From contig JAODTK010005556.1 of the NCBI GenBank assembly GCA_026419785.1, forward strand, positions 248,001 through 312,000: a DNA stretch of 64,000 bases. Reading direction: 5' to 3'. Numbering within the stretch: position 1 is the stretch's first letter; each line of letters opens with the position of its first letter. The notes beneath the pieces were generated by a model, which worked only from the letters and a program-made list of their open reading frames with translations, was not told the origin of the DNA and searched no databases. This document shows positions 10,920 to 23,479 of the stretch, piece after piece. The translations under genes and the position numbers were made by a program. Source of the DNA: Sclerodactyla briareus (taxonomy: Eukaryota > Echinodermata > Holothuroidea > Dendrochirotida > Sclerodactylidae).

Positions 10920-12380
10920 ACTATTCTAGAAGTACGTAGTGCAAATAATAAAAGAAGAGCCAAGAGCAAATAATAGAACTGTTCGCAAAAGGCACCTCTC
11001 AGATAATCAGATTAGGAGACCTATTTATACTTCCACACCTTTAAACAAAATGTTACGTAGCACCTACTCGCGCGAGGACGGAAAAAGAGTTCTGTCTTAT
11101 TTTGCTTTGAGCTCCCTCATTGTACTGGTTGTTTTTTCACAACCCCTGTGGGCTATTCAGGATATGTGTCGAGGTTCAATGAGGACGAGGCGAACAATGG
11201 GCCACGACCCGTTGTTTTGTTTTACCCTGGTCCTAAGGTTAATTCATGGAAGTGGTACATCAACAATGAATTTTCTGTGAACTTGTTATGGGAACTTTAA
11301 TAGACAATGGTTGTTTAATCGAATGCCTCTAAAAATCATATTGTCTGTAATCAACGACTGATGTCATTAACTAGAGGGGAATCGCGTAGCCAGGGTGCCA
11401 AAAGGCTCAGTGACTTTTCAACAGATTATCAGCGGAGCACTATCGACTTAACATGTTCACAACGTTTACAGACCTGACTTCTGCTGGCTTCACACGACCT
11501 TTGACCCGACTCGAAAACATTAGGGACCATTTAGTCAATACAGGCAGCGCTCATGCCTAGTTTCAGCCTGATCAGACCAAGCGGTCTGGACCCCACAAGG
11601 TTTTCCGACGTTGACCTCAGATAATCTTTGACCTGACTCATAAGCCATACGATGCATGTACACATTGTGGAAAACCAACATACCAAGAATGCGCTCGGTC
11701 CAGCCAGCTAGGACTGATCTATCATGTCCACGAGCCAGAAATCGCCAAATCAGGTGAGAGTATCCATCTGTTTCGACTATTTTCCTATCTTGTTAACCAA
11801 GAACAGCCAGTCCACATCAAAATCAACAGGGATCTTGTATTTCATAGGAAACTTTATATACACTCGATTTGATCTTGATAAGACCAAGCTTTCTGGCTTG
11901 ACAATGTTCACAACTCACAAGGTTTTCAGACTCCGACCTCTGCCGGCATGATGACCTTTAACTGACCCCAAACAAGTTCAGCACCCAATGTTGGCGTCCA
12001 ACTTACAAACTATTAGCTGATCCTTCCGGGTAGGGTCGAGTCGTCGCATTCACGGGCCAAAAATGGTCCAAATGCCGAACATTTTTTTTGCTTAGCATCC
12101 CCTCCAAACAAACAGCCTCACCCCGTCTTACGCCCAAAACAGCAGTACTCTTGTACGAAATTTCAACTCCATCAGCCCAAGCATTCTGAACTTCTGGTTG
12201 CATTCTTGACGTGTTCACAAGGTTTCCGGATTGGGACCTTGATACCTCAGAGTACTTTTGACCTGACCCCTAATCAATATGGTTCATATACTAATTATGG
12301 GGAATCCAATTGTCATTTGAAGTTGATAGGACCGAGTGACCGTAGTCATTACAAGCTACATATATTGTTAAGTTGCTTAG

Positions 12381-12386
12381 TTTATT
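12381..12386 (-). terminator. Candidate poly(A) signal for the collagen C4-like gene
   Basis: TTTATT on the plus strand gives AATAAA on the minus strand, about 100 nt downstream of the TGA at 12487-12485. Confidence 0.4.
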
Positions 12387-12484
12387 TAGAGTATAACGCT
12401 GTTGTATCATTTGGTTCCATAGTTCAGAGTTCCTGGTCATTTCCTGGGAATTCAGCTCGTGTCTTCGTGAGGCTGTCAGCTTGA

Positions 12485-12991
12485 TCAGATTGAGCACACC
12501 GCGCAGGTAAAAAATCGTACCCCGTAGTGAAGTAAGCACACGGAGGCCGGCACGCTCGTGAACAACTTGGGCTCCACGGGATCAAGCAGTCCGGCGCTCG
12601 CGCTCGCCGAGCCCTCCGAGTCAGGAATGGGGACCGGTTTCCGGTCATGCAAATGAACTGGACTTGTGGTGGAGAGCGTGTGAGCGCTCGGCCATGAGAT
12701 AGCCAACGTATTCCAGAGTCCATTTATTCGAAGGACAATCGTGTTTACCAGGGATCATCAGGTGGGCGTGGCGACCGTTCGCCATACAGACGGCGCAAGA
12801 GACGTCGTGTGCGCCGTAGGGCTCGTAAAGAGGGAAGTCAGCGATCTGGTATTCGATGCTGTAGAGGAAAGCGCGTGTGTCACTTTCACCGGCAGCTGGG
12901 TTGACGAGGGCGGTATAGTGCGTAACACGAGGATGTTTGAAGCCGCTCCTGCATGGAGGGTTCGCGGTGCCTCGATCCCCGCAAGCGTGTC
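12485..12991 (-). CDS. Short-chain collagen C4-like C-terminal domain exon (frame-broken)
   Basis: The exon follows the minus-strand acceptor 'tctttacag'. Successive frames give GAASNILVLR; AFLYSIEYQIADFPLYEP; DVSCAVCMANG; HLMIPGKHDCPSNKWTLEYV; GYLMAERSHA; FICMTGN; PIPDSEGSASASAGLLDPVE; and FTCAVCSI at the stop. This order matches the CxxC-bearing globular domain of proteins annotated as short-chain collagen C4-like in sponges, cnidarians and marine deuterostomes (GxASNxLCL, PCAVC, MIPGRxxCxxGWTLEYxGYLM, FxCVD, IPGxGG, LTCVVC). In the family this domain follows a short collagen helix; here the upstream exons are not visible. Three one-base slips, near 12,895, 12,655 and 12,630, break the frame. 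A functional gene with sequencing indels and a pseudogene are both possible. Confidence 0.72.
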
Positions 12992-13078
12992 CTGTAAAGA
13001 TGATTAGGTAGAGAACCGGTGAATAAGAGCATTGGAAAGAGAAGGGAGCGAACCATCGCAGCAGTAGAGAGCTAGTAA

Positions 13079-13205
13079 GGTCTATTTCTAGAATTCAATT
13101 CAAGCCTTTATTCCATGTTCCCTCTATCCATCCAGCAGGGAAGCGGCTAGGAGGTCTATTTCTGAATCAATTCAGCCTTTATTCCATGTCCTCCTATCCA
13201 GCCAC
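13079..13205. repeat. Local tandem duplication, unit of about 74 bp
   Basis: 'ggtctatttct(ag)aattcaattca' followed by 'gcctttattccatgt' occurs twice (13,079 and 13,153) with small indels. Noncoding. Confidence 0.75.
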
Positions 13206-15000
13206 GAAGGCTACCCATCACTGTAGAATCTATTTTATTGAACTGATATAAGGACTACAATCGAAGTAAAAAATGGTTGAAACGATATTATTCAGTAAAA
13301 ACTCGTGATTTCGTCCGTGGTATAAGTACCATGTGGCGAAACGGATATATTTTTCATTCACACGGCTGGCCGGCATTTTAGAAAATGCCGCAAACTGTTC
13401 ACTAATTTTCCTCAAAAAAATAGAAATGATTTGAGTGCTGGTAACTTTTGACTGAAAATCGTTTTTGGGGGTAGAGGAGGCATCGAACGATGGCATCCAT
13501 TTTCAAATCATTGATGCTTATGGGAATTGGAAATCAATCCCACAACACGCGATCGTGTTCGGTGGGGGCGCATTATGGCCAACCTCCTTTAGCTGTCCTT
13601 GGACAGCGCCCAAGTGCACCGGTATAGCCCTATATGCTCATTCAGAGATTCGACTATCACAGAAACTTGTTGTTGGTGTGCTCTGTAACGGTTAAATCCA
13701 TCCCTGTCGGCAGTTCCTTTTACGGCAATTGATCCTAGTTAGAAAAAAGGCAGCTGGTTGTGAGGGACCAATCATACATCGACCCTCATCACCTGATCAC
13801 AGAACCCCCCATTCAGCACCTGGGTTCGTTATAACAATGAGGGATGAGCGTCCATCGATTTAAGGGCCCATCGCCAAACCAGCTGTCAGTCTGTTCTACC
13901 GACTGAGCTAAACCGATCTCCAGTAATTGTGAAAATGGGACCTTGTGTCTTTCGGTGTTAATTACGTGTCGTGTTTTACTTGTTTACGACGGCAACATCA
14001 CCAAGTACGACTGCCTCTTGGGGTTTAGTCGTTGAGAGTTTTATAATACGAAAGCAAGAAGTTGCTTTGAGTTTTCGAACCCCTTGGTGGCGGCCGGTTT
14101 GACTTTTATTGAGTTGTGACGAAGTCCGTAGGCTAGGCTAACATAACCTGCGAACAAAGGTTTCCCAGTTTTAACGTAAAAAACAAGATTCCAGTCACCA
14201 CATTGACTGTTAAAGTATTACATACCCTTGATTGGTGTGTACCAGGCTGTGTCGACGTACACCCCTGAAGCTTGGCTGACTCAAATCATTTTAATATCTT
14301 ATTCGAAACAAACATTATTGTAATTGCAACCAACCTTTTCAATTCAATCGTCTATTGCATTCCATTTAATTATCACCGATTAAAATCACATATAACAAAT
14401 GGCAATAACCGGAGTTGCACGGATCTCATCGGCAAATGTGAAAATATCCGTCATTAGTATTGCGAATATTTTATTAAATATCTGAAACAGTCTTTTCTCC
14501 AAAAATAAGTGATATTCCTAGAAAGTACGACGGAGACTTCAGCATAACTGCTCTTCGTTGAAATACTTTGTATATTGTTCTGGAAATTGGAACCATTCAG
14601 TCCTTCCTTCTCTAAACATACCGAAAAGAGAACATATTTTCCAAATTCCCACGAGAACATCCACATCTCTGGTATTCCTGGCTGATTGCTAGAGAAGGTT
14701 TCGCTTGCGCCTTTTTAACATGTTAACAAATTGAAATCATTTGACGAATCAGACGTGCCTTCATCATCTATCCTCCGCGCGGTTGTCGAATTCCTTCCCG
14801 TAGCATGGGACCAAGGCCATGCAAAGTCCTCTGCGAATAACGTGCTCGTAACTTGGCTCCAGTAGCCACCCTGGAAAGGATCCGGAGCGCGGTAGAAATC
14901 GTTTTAAGCGCGTCACCTTACACGTCTGTCGTTTCGTACACTGACTGTATGATCAGTGAGTCATAGCTCCACGTTCCTAGTCAGAGGCATTGCCTATATA
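13206..15000. other. No gene recognised; possible SINE head at 13,840-13,925 (minus)
   Basis: On the minus strand 'ggtttagctcagtcggtagaac' near 13,890-13,915 is an A-box-like tRNA head. A clear B box downstream is missing. No coding exon is recognised in the rest. Confidence 0.4.
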
Positions 15001-15009
15001 GGAGATTGA

Positions 15010-15200
15010 AAAGAGTAGTGGTTGGAGCTGCGGACTGTTGATCGAACCTGCTGAAATTGTTGAGCTCGATCCCATAGACCGATCAGCTTTTTTCGAGGAG
15101 CCTTGAGCGAAGGAGGCGCTTTATCGCAATAGACCATTCTCAAATGATCTAGGGCCTTCGGGCACCTCCATTGAAACGTTGGGCGCACCACTGCTGATAT
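15010..15200 (+). mobile_element. Possible tRNA-derived SINE
   Basis: 'agtggttggagctgcggact' resembles a tRNA A-box region, and 'gagctcgatccca' about 45 nt later resembles a B box. A non-tRNA body continues to about 15,200. Diverged, and no target duplication is identified. Confidence 0.35.
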
Positions 15201-18200
15201 CACATGTCAGGTGACACGTTCACGCAACGAAGGTCTTCTGTTACTTTATCATTTGTCCTCAGGGCTAACGTTTATTATACGCGCCAGTCGCTAATTTCGT
15301 CTTATGAATATTTATGATCGCTTCGCACAGCGTGTGTGCGTGTGGGGTTAACCATGGAAGCCATCATATTAACTTGAAGAGAGACATTAGTGAGTGCGTA
15401 TTAATTGTGTGCCCTCTCCAAGTTCAGCAGTCAGATACCAAACTCGAGTGGAGGAGGCGCCCTATTGTGTGTAAACGTTACAGTGTAAAATCGTGAAACA
15501 CATTAAGTTTGTTTACTCTCTATCTGCGAATTTCTTCGCCACAGACCCCCGAAAAATACCTTCGGTCGCTCCATAGTAAAGGTGGTTTATCATAGTGGTC
15601 ATATTTGCAACAAATCCTTCAGTGAGTGGTTACCAGGACCCCACCTGTTTCAGACACGCGGGAACGTATCACGTATACAATTACGGAAGCACAGAAACAA
15701 CATAGTTAATTCGGGAATACGAATCGATTGCGTCTGGTTGAAACAACCATTTAGAGGTAGGCGTAAAGTACATAAACATCACGGAGTGATTAGAGTTTAA
15801 TAATTGAAGCTCTCGAATCTAGAGTAGGCTGTCAAACGGAACATATTCTAATTTTGTTGACGAAATGCAAACCATGTCGCCCGAATCAACGTGTCAATAA
15901 AACACTACTGTAAGTGAGGGCTCTGTCTCATCTTAGCAACACGGTTCACACTGATTCTGTTCTGTATTGCGCTTCAGTACAGCATGTCCGGGGCTTGGGT
16001 GAAACTAGTATATTACATAATAGGAATTTGGCAGGCAGCCAAGGGTCATTGGTGGTGCGCTGACTCCTTTTGTTTACTGTGTAGAGTGGTAATTTCATGG
16101 TACAGCCCTTCAGATATCACTTGTTTTCACGGATTCGGTAGCACGAAAAAGGCCACAAGTAGAGGATTTCCCCACTTTATCCTCTGTCTTTAAGGCCGTA
16201 AATTATTTCTATTATACATGCTGTGTTTATGTTATACAAGCTGTGTGTGTGTATCCGTATAGTATCGTATTTCTCAGTGTGGAAAGGAGAGTTCATGGTT
16301 TCTAGAAGTCTACTGCATGGAGCCGGGAACTTGTCGCCAGTTACCTCCGAATCATTATTGTACCGGTCAACGCCATTTTTTGTAGCAGCTTAGCTGGCCG
16401 TGACCTTATTTCGAGACGTATCCCACCATCATTACCTAGCGTATCAGGACTACCGGAACTGATGCCTATTCGGGTCCCGTGTGGTCTGTGTCGGTGCAGA
16501 AAAAAACGAGGTCCCTCATCACCTATTTGTGGAAGGACGTTGGGCCAGACATCGCGTCTGACTGGAACGTTTGTACATGGATCAATCCTATACATCCATA
16601 TATACATATATTGATCACATATCAATGAACAGTCTGAACATTTATTCAGGAGTGATTATTATAGCCAAATTAACAGTGATTTGGCAGTTGCATTTATGCA
16701 TTTTGACAGTTGTGACCATGAATATCATGTCCTATGCATTGGCAGTTACGTTATCCCATATCTCTCGTAGAAGTAGTGCCATTCGATATAAGTATATCTG
16801 TGTAGATTCATTTTCCGTGATAATTCAGTTAACGTCTTTTCTAATTTCATATACCGTTGTGGAATTATTCGGTGGTTGTAAGAAGCACCCCAGTATTCGG
16901 AGGATACGTCGGGGACTCATTGCCCCATCTCTCTTGAGCCTGGTGACAAGGTCTGTGTTACTCGAACAACAGATTTTACTGATTAAGCAAAACACATTCT
17001 TCACACTATGCAGTGCGCAACAGTATTTGCGATAAGGTCTATGTCTCTCTCCACCCAGGTGTTGATTGGGACCTGTGAAGACCTCGAGTACAATCGACGC
17101 TGTTTTGACCGCGGTAATCTCCCCTCGGATTGTCGGGTGTCTGCTGGTTTCTACAATTGGGCTGCAAAGCACTTTGAATCATTTCGGTGGAGAGGCGTTA
17201 TACAAGTCCCGAATATTAGTTATCGTATTATTACGATCGTAGCGTGTGGCCAGAGCATAAGATCAGGGAAGCAAATCCGACTCGACCTGGAGGAACGGTT
17301 GTGGACGTCGCTGAACCAGAGGTGAAGATAGGATTCAAGTGTAAAACTATCTCACATCATTTTGCGAACACGGGTATATAGGGCTTAAACATATCAACAC
17401 ATCAAGGTACTTACCGCTGTACACTAAGTCGGAATATTCACCACAGTCGGAACGTCCCCATCGTATGTAAATCGCCCCACTTTCTTCGTGTTCTGCATGG
17501 GAAAACGAAAACAAGAAATATGACACTGATTACACTGATGACACTGATAGGAAGGAGTATTGTGTTGATGGGACCTATAATGAGGTTCACTTCTGTTACG
17601 TGATACATTTCAGAATAAACTGAAGCCGTTTTATTTGTTGAAGAATCTGCGGTCGATGGTGGGCCTGGACGTGCCAGCCAGAGGGTTGAACCCTCGCAAT
17701 GCCCAGCAAGGGTTCAAACTTGGATACTGCTGCCAAACCTTACAAGGATATAGACCAGAGCGATGCTTTCATGGCAGCCACGATATGAAGGAAAGGTAAA
17801 TAAAGTCTGTAATCAGGTCAAAAAAGTATCTTGCTCAGAGAAACAACTTGGACTATGTAATAAGTTGTATACGTCTGGGTCTGCATGGTGAAACGATAAT
17901 GAAGCACGTGGAGAACTAACTGGTATGAACAACTATTATTACTATAACGTTGGGAAATACATGGCTAACTACAGACACCGACTATACGGGTTAGGTGTCG
18001 TCGGCTGGACAGAAGAGCCCGATTGGAAGACGGTACTTCTCTTATATACTGATGCATATCATTACATGCTATCATGTGATTGGTCATTAACTATTAGAAG
18101 TCATTGGCTGAAATGCACATGGTAAGGAATAATATCTCACAGACTAGAATGTCGATGTTGGTTATGTGTAATTACGTAATTACCAGGTTGAATAAGGCAT

Positions 18201-19450
18201 ATTATGAGACAGGAAATAACGATTTTTTTCCAAGGAAGTGATTGTGCAATATTGGTTTTATGAGGCAATATATATATTTTTTATATTTCAGAACACCTAG
18301 CGAATAACAGACGGTTCTGAAAGTTTGAACTAACACACGAGATTGCAGCAGACTGTTTACATAGTTTGAGAAGAGCGTATTCTATAATCCCCGAATCTCA
18401 AGTTAGAGCTTCAAATTTTCTTCCATTTCAGTATTATTCATATTGGGAAGTAATGTCGTGTCACAACGCCTGCAGAATAATAGGCGGGGCTGTTTGCATG
18501 GAACTACAGCCCAAAAATCGTCCCACGGTAGCCTATATTGTCACTTTTGCATTGACATGGCATAGCGACGGTAATCCGTATCGTTGTCGAATTGCGATAA
18601 GGCGATTTTTCGTCGTGACGGCATGCAAATGACGACGTCATGTGATCGCCAGTTGCTACCTAGCGACAATGCCCGTTTAATAACAGCTACTGTAATACTG
18701 AGAGTGCGCATGCATGGGTACAATACCAACTGACCTGAATAATTGAACATGGAACCGTTTCATTGGTCATTGGATGCCTGGATGTTGTTCTCAGCTCAGC
18801 AGTCAGCACCTCGTGTCTATGGGCCATATATTGCCTTTTCTACCGGTAGGGGAAGTGCTGCCATTCATAAGGGGGTTTTTCCCAAGGATTCCGACCTCAA
18901 CCTCCAAGACAAATCTCTAGGTACGTTACTACTGGAGGCCCATGCTATATTATCAATCTAGCTCACGCATCCATATGCTATTATCATCATCTTCATCATT
19001 CTGGTCCCGAGACCATTCTAGGTTGGCTCTGAGAATTTTCACCTTTTCCGCCTTGCATAACTCGATCTTGGTTCAGGAAATTGATTGCTTCTCTGACCTG
19101 CAGAGTATACATATCCATGCTTCAATGAATGAATCTAAATAAAATAAGGAGGGAAAATTACTTTTATTCTGCACTACTTCTAAATACATGGAGGCCATCG
19201 CCGCCAAATTGAAATAAAAACCAAACGATACCTCACGGTGACTCTGCGTTCCATTAATTGTGCCGCCTCATCACTATATAACGAACTTCTTACTGGTAAT
19301 AAACTTCTCCCAACTGTTGAGGCCTGAATCGGTCTTATAGCGCATTGCTCATTATGTGTCGAGAGCTGCTGGAAATGTCTCATGGTAGCGTGATGGCGGC
19401 GCTATAACACGTCAGTGATGAGAAACTGATGTTATCTGCACTAACGCTAA
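15201..19450. other. No other gene recognised
   Basis: Apart from the exon-like frame at 17,056-17,325, only short open frames without recognisable motifs are seen. A 154-codon frame at 16,571-17,035 has biased hydrophobic composition and no motif. Confidence 0.4.
17056..17325 (+). CDS. Unrecognised exon-like frame
   Basis: A good pyrimidine-rich acceptor ('gtctctctccacccag') precedes a frame that reads VLIGTCEDLEYNRRCFDRG, then SAGFYNWAAKHFESF, and stays open to a stop at 17,323-17,325. There are three cysteines in the first part. I do not recognise the family and no partner exon is identified. It may be chance. Confidence 0.22.
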   Translation, partial: QVLIGTCEDLEYNRRCFDRGNLPSDCRVSAGFYNWAAKHFESFRWRGVIQVPNISYRIITIVACGQSIRSGKQIRLDLEERLWTSLNQR

Positions 19451-19494
19451 CCTAATCCATACAACTAATCCCCAACCTCAACGAAGAATACGAT

Positions 19495-19640
19495 AAGTCT
19501 AGGTCTCGAGACCGGTCCCGAGACCCGCAAAAACTGGTCCCGGTTTCAGTCTCGACACCCTGTGGTCTCGGTCTTGGTAGCGCGTCTCGAACTCTCCTGG
19601 TCTCAGAAATTCTTCCGGTCTCGCTTCTAGACCAGCAAAA
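19495..19640. repeat. GGTCTCG-rich low-complexity repeat
   Basis: Repeated 'gtctcgagacc', 'ggtcccg' and 'gtctcgacacc' words. A relative with the same 'ggtctcggtctcgacaccct' wording lies at 23,640-23,710. Confidence 0.6.
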
Positions 19641-19879
19641 ACATTGTTTCGTTTTCTCTGTATAATTCCTCGTTAAGAAGGAAGATTTTTTTTTTTTGCA
19701 ATCCATGTGGTGAGTTTCACTATGAACTAGTGAGTAGAGTGGGCCTTCAACTTGATCCATGTAGGAATTGTACTGACTTGGCTCAGCGTTGTTGCCAGCT
19801 TCAAACTTGTAGCAGTCACTCACAGTAGTAAAGGGTCGGGAGGTAGCTGGTCTATACGTATTTAGGGGCATTCCACAGT

Positions 19880-20860
19880 ATTTTTCGTTGCGGACGGGAC
19901 CATTTTGCACAATGAAAAACATTAATTACTCGAATTAGATAAATCGCATGGCTGGGAGATATAATTATTTAGAATCAGTTATCAGGACATAACCATAACT
20001 ATTTTCATTTCAGTAATAACATTGAAAGTTATCTGATAATACCCTCGTTAGTGTGCGTTGCGGACGAGGAAATGCGGTGAAACTGGAAATGCTCTGAATG
20101 TAGATAGGGTTGAATGAAATTTTATAGTAAGGTACACTTAGTGTCCTGTCTACTATCAATATAGAAATGCAAGTTCAAAGCAGTTACTCTTTAGACAGGT
20201 GACACTAATGTTCAAGAAAAAGAAAAAAATGATGTTGCGGACGGGACATCACCCAACATCATCATCCCCAGCTTTTTCACAGTATAGGTACATTACTGTT
20301 ACAGTACAGTGCATACACTGTCAATGGGAATGTCCCGTCCGCAACAGTTTTTATTAACCAATAAATAGTGTTAATTAGCAGTGCTGGAAAATAATGAATA
20401 TGAGTGATAAAAATTAAAAAAATGAGTGATAAAAAAAGTCTCACCATGTTTAAGGAATGATTTATGTGAAGTGAAGAGAAATAAGGTGCTGCATTGCACT
20501 GAAAATTGAAAAATATCCCGTCTGCAACAGAAATGTCCCGCTCGCAAACTATTTGATGAATTGATTAATAGGGTTAAATAAATGTAGTGGAAAGAAGAAA
20601 AACACAGGGAGTGTGGTATTGTAATAAGGCAGAGAATCTTTGAAAAGACAAGAAACTAAAGGACTTGATGGAGTTATTGGAAAAAACATTGACATTGGTT
20701 GCGAACGGGAATTTCTACTTTTACTAATAATTATTACTACTACTAGTCCTACATTACGTATTGGATAACTATCAGTATGTCCTGACAAGTTTCATATCAT
20801 TCCTCTTCTGTTCCACTGTTTATTACTAGGAAATGTAATGTCCCGTCCGCAACGTTATTC
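19880..20860. repeat. Cluster of eight GTTGCGGACGGGACAT motifs in both orientations
   Basis: Forward copies: 19,887-19,900; 20,057-20,070; 20,234-20,249; 20,697-20,710 (degenerate). Reverse copies: 20,330-20,345; 20,513-20,528; 20,533-20,548; 20,838-20,853. The spacers are AT-rich and unrelated to each other, so this is not a simple tandem repeat. Function is unknown: it could be a protein-binding array, internal sites of an unidentified element, or subterminal repeats of a DNA transposon. Confidence 0.8.
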
Positions 20861-20989
20861 CCAGGTTCGTTTACTAGACCTTGAAAATATGATTTGTACA
20901 CTTGAATAATTAGCACTCACAGGTGGATCTTTTTTTTTTTTCTAATTTGCCAATTCTTGTCCAATTTACTGTGGAATGGCCCATTACTA

Positions 20990-22900
20990 GCTTCAGCTCA
21001 TGTGAAGAATGCATTTATTTGGCGGGGAAACCAAACCTGAATAATGTGGCTCTCGATTTCCAACCCCTATTGTTATTCAACCTAATTTTCATCCAACCCA
21101 AATATATTTGATTTGATTTGATTTCTACTGGTTCAGGAAGCCAACTAAGGCTCATCTAGGAACCCTGCCGTATTGATCGTGGAGAGCACCGGCGATAACT
21201 CGCCTTCTCTTCTCGACTAGTGCTCAGATGATAACGAGGCAGGGGTGTTGTAACCATTCCAACCTGCTCCCGAGACCGCCATTTTACGTCCCCATCCGAA
21301 AGGACTATCAATGAACTCGACCCGACTACTTTCTTGGAACCTGGAGAAGCGGAATTTTGGGTTCAACGTGACTGCTCACAGCCGCGACAGACGAGACTTA
21401 TTGCAAATATCCTGTAGCAAACCCCAGTAACCCCCAGAAAATCCACTGTATCACAGCGGAACCCATGAAGTGAAGACCAAGACCTCGCCCATCGCAACTG
21501 CAAATGCAGCCACCTAGGGAAAATCGTCCTGTGATCGCTGGAATTCGAACCCGGAATAGTGTGGTTGTAAAGTGTCACTGATACCACTCTACCATTCTTC
21601 CGCCCTAAACCCCCTATTGAACCCTGACCATGGTTAAAAATGAATGATTAAGGAAGAACCCGCGCCCGGAACCGTTTAAGGGAAAACATGAAGAACAACT
21701 GTTACTATGCTACCGGAACTCAAGTCCCCAGGCCAATACCACTTCACTGAAAACAGAGGAGAAAAGGAAACTATTTGGTAATATGATCTTAATAACTTAG
21801 AATAATGGGGAGGAGGGGGCAGTGATTGGTAATTGAATTGGTGCGAGCTAATAAATCATGCTAGTTACTGTGGTAGCCTGAGCGACAATCAGTTATCATT
21901 GAACCATGCATATGAATTTTCTCGATTGTGTTAGAGACTCTTATGGCATTGGTACAGGTTTCCACAGTTGATCGAACATGACTGCACAGTCACTGAATGA
22001 GGAATTGCTTTTAAGACACCTCTCTACCTCCACACCTTGGATGCTTTATTGCCTACTTTGTATGAAGTTGTTATATATATGTTAATCAACAATTTTTTAA
22101 TTCATAGCAAGCTTATTAGGGCCTACGACAATACGGTACTACCGTACTAGTACTACCAGGCCTAGCCCAAGTGATGCATTGTGTCATTTTCAGGGGGTGT
22201 TTGCTAGTTGCTAATTAGTTCAATAACGACCCTCTAAACTCCCAGAATGCCAGTATTGTGGAAAAGGTCCAGGGGTAGAACCCTGGCCTAGACACTGAAT
22301 TCCCATTTCCGTGCATTGTTTTTATCGCAGTTTGGCAAGAACTTCACCTTGACATACAGTGATGCCTCCAGTACATGGTATATGAAATTGGTCTGATCAT
22401 AGGACGAAAGTAAATGGTAATGTATCTTCAGGAGTCAAGTTACTGATATGATATTGGAATATGGGTGCGGTCATGTTAGGAAGCACAATAGCTCCCTAGC
22501 GAGGAATACAACTTAAGAAGCTAATTGGAATAAAAAGAGGTGATCAATAATTTCTGTTACTAAGGAAGTCGTAGTAGTATGAATCTTACATAAAAATTGT
22601 ACTGTATACCGAGACCTTATTCAGGACTAGTGAACGACAGAGGTCAGTCTGTATCCTACCAGGGTCTTCTCAATCTCATTTGGACATGTTATTTTTATAT
22701 GCGATGAGGAATGCATATTTTGGCTCATGGATTCATCGACAAAATTAGCAAACTGGCGGGATGGGGAGGGGGCCTGATGGGAAGGGACGTGGTTAGGCCT
22801 ATCTCTTGTTGACTGTGGAGAATGATAGGGAAGAAAAGTGTTGACTTGTTTCGCAGTATATAGACAACAAAACAAATGTATAAATGAGCAGAAGCTGTTT
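20990..22900. other. No gene recognised; minus-strand SINE inside
   Basis: A tRNA-headed SINE is present at 21,480-21,605 (minus). The remainder, including the G-rich region near 21,800, shows no coding exon. Confidence 0.4.
21480..21605 (-). mobile_element. tRNA-derived SINE head
   Basis: On the minus strand 'atggtagagtggtatc' (A-box region) is followed by 'ccgggttcgaattcc' (B box) at tRNA-like spacing. The body continues toward lower coordinates. A functional tRNA is unlikely because the cloverleaf ends do not pair. Confidence 0.5.
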
Positions 22901-22919
22901 TGATGCTTCATATATGTTT

Positions 22920-23060
22920 ATAACAAAGCATAGCCTGCAGTACAGTTCAAACTTCGAAAGTTGTTTCCCTATACACTATATACATTCGGTCTCAGTCGTG
23001 TGCTGGTCTCGACTATAACACTGCTTGGTACACATGTCCGCCCTAGAAGAAACCCGAATT
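22920..23060. repeat. Left copy of a local duplication
   Basis: 'acagttcaaacttcgaaagttgtt' and the following roughly 120 bp recur at 23,590-23,770 in the same orientation, with indels. Confidence 0.65.
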
Positions 23061-23479
23061 AGTTAAAAAATGGGCATTACTGTACGTCTACTGCCCTCTA
23101 TTTTAAGATTTTTACGCGAAAATGCAGAGTTAGTCCGATTCACATGAGACTTTTCTCTAACTATGTCAGATATAAATGAAACCTGGACTTTTGTTAGTCC
23201 CAAAAAACATGAAGGTCGTTTCAAGTCAGAATTGCATAATTTATGAAACTTTTCCAAAGTATGTCGTATTCAAATGAAACTCAGAGGATATGGGATACAG
23301 TTGATCCTCAACAACGGGTAGGTCATTTCAAAGTCACTAGAGGTCAGGTGGACAGGATTTCATGTGCTTTTCTTCCTTTAAATGCGTTCCCCACATAAAT
23401 AAGATGTGCGGAGATATACACGTCGGGGTTCACCCGCCTGCACATGCCTAGTTGATATTTGTTTTTATTGACTTCCTGG

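Larger units (their letters stand above)
9900..12300. repeat. Divergent TGACCT-rich dispersed repeat units
   Basis: Units recur near 9,930, 11,460-11,640, 11,860-11,970 and 12,210-12,270. They share words such as 'gatcagaccaagc', 'cacaaggttttc' and 'gacctttgacctga'. The same family appears at 33.66-34.15 kb and 35.03 kb. No coding capacity is conserved between units. A TGACCT-N4-TGACCT direct repeat lies at 9933-9948. Confidence 0.55.

Noticed and set aside
12741..13007. 88-codon plus-strand frame with protein-like appearance
   Set aside because: It is antisense to the collagen C4-like exon, whose minus-strand motifs are specific.
16341..16625. Minus-strand frame of 94 codons, and plus-strand VPCGLCRCRKKRG
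   Set aside because: The plus reading vaguely resembles a LINE ORF start, but is too short and has stops on either side.
16571..17035. 154-codon plus-strand frame rich in hydrophobic residues
   Set aside because: AT-rich composition explains the Ile/Tyr/Leu content; no motif or splice context.
19452..19922. 156-codon minus-strand frame
   Set aside because: Composed of the GGTCTCG repeat, a T run read as lysines, and one copy of the 16-mer motif; no family match.
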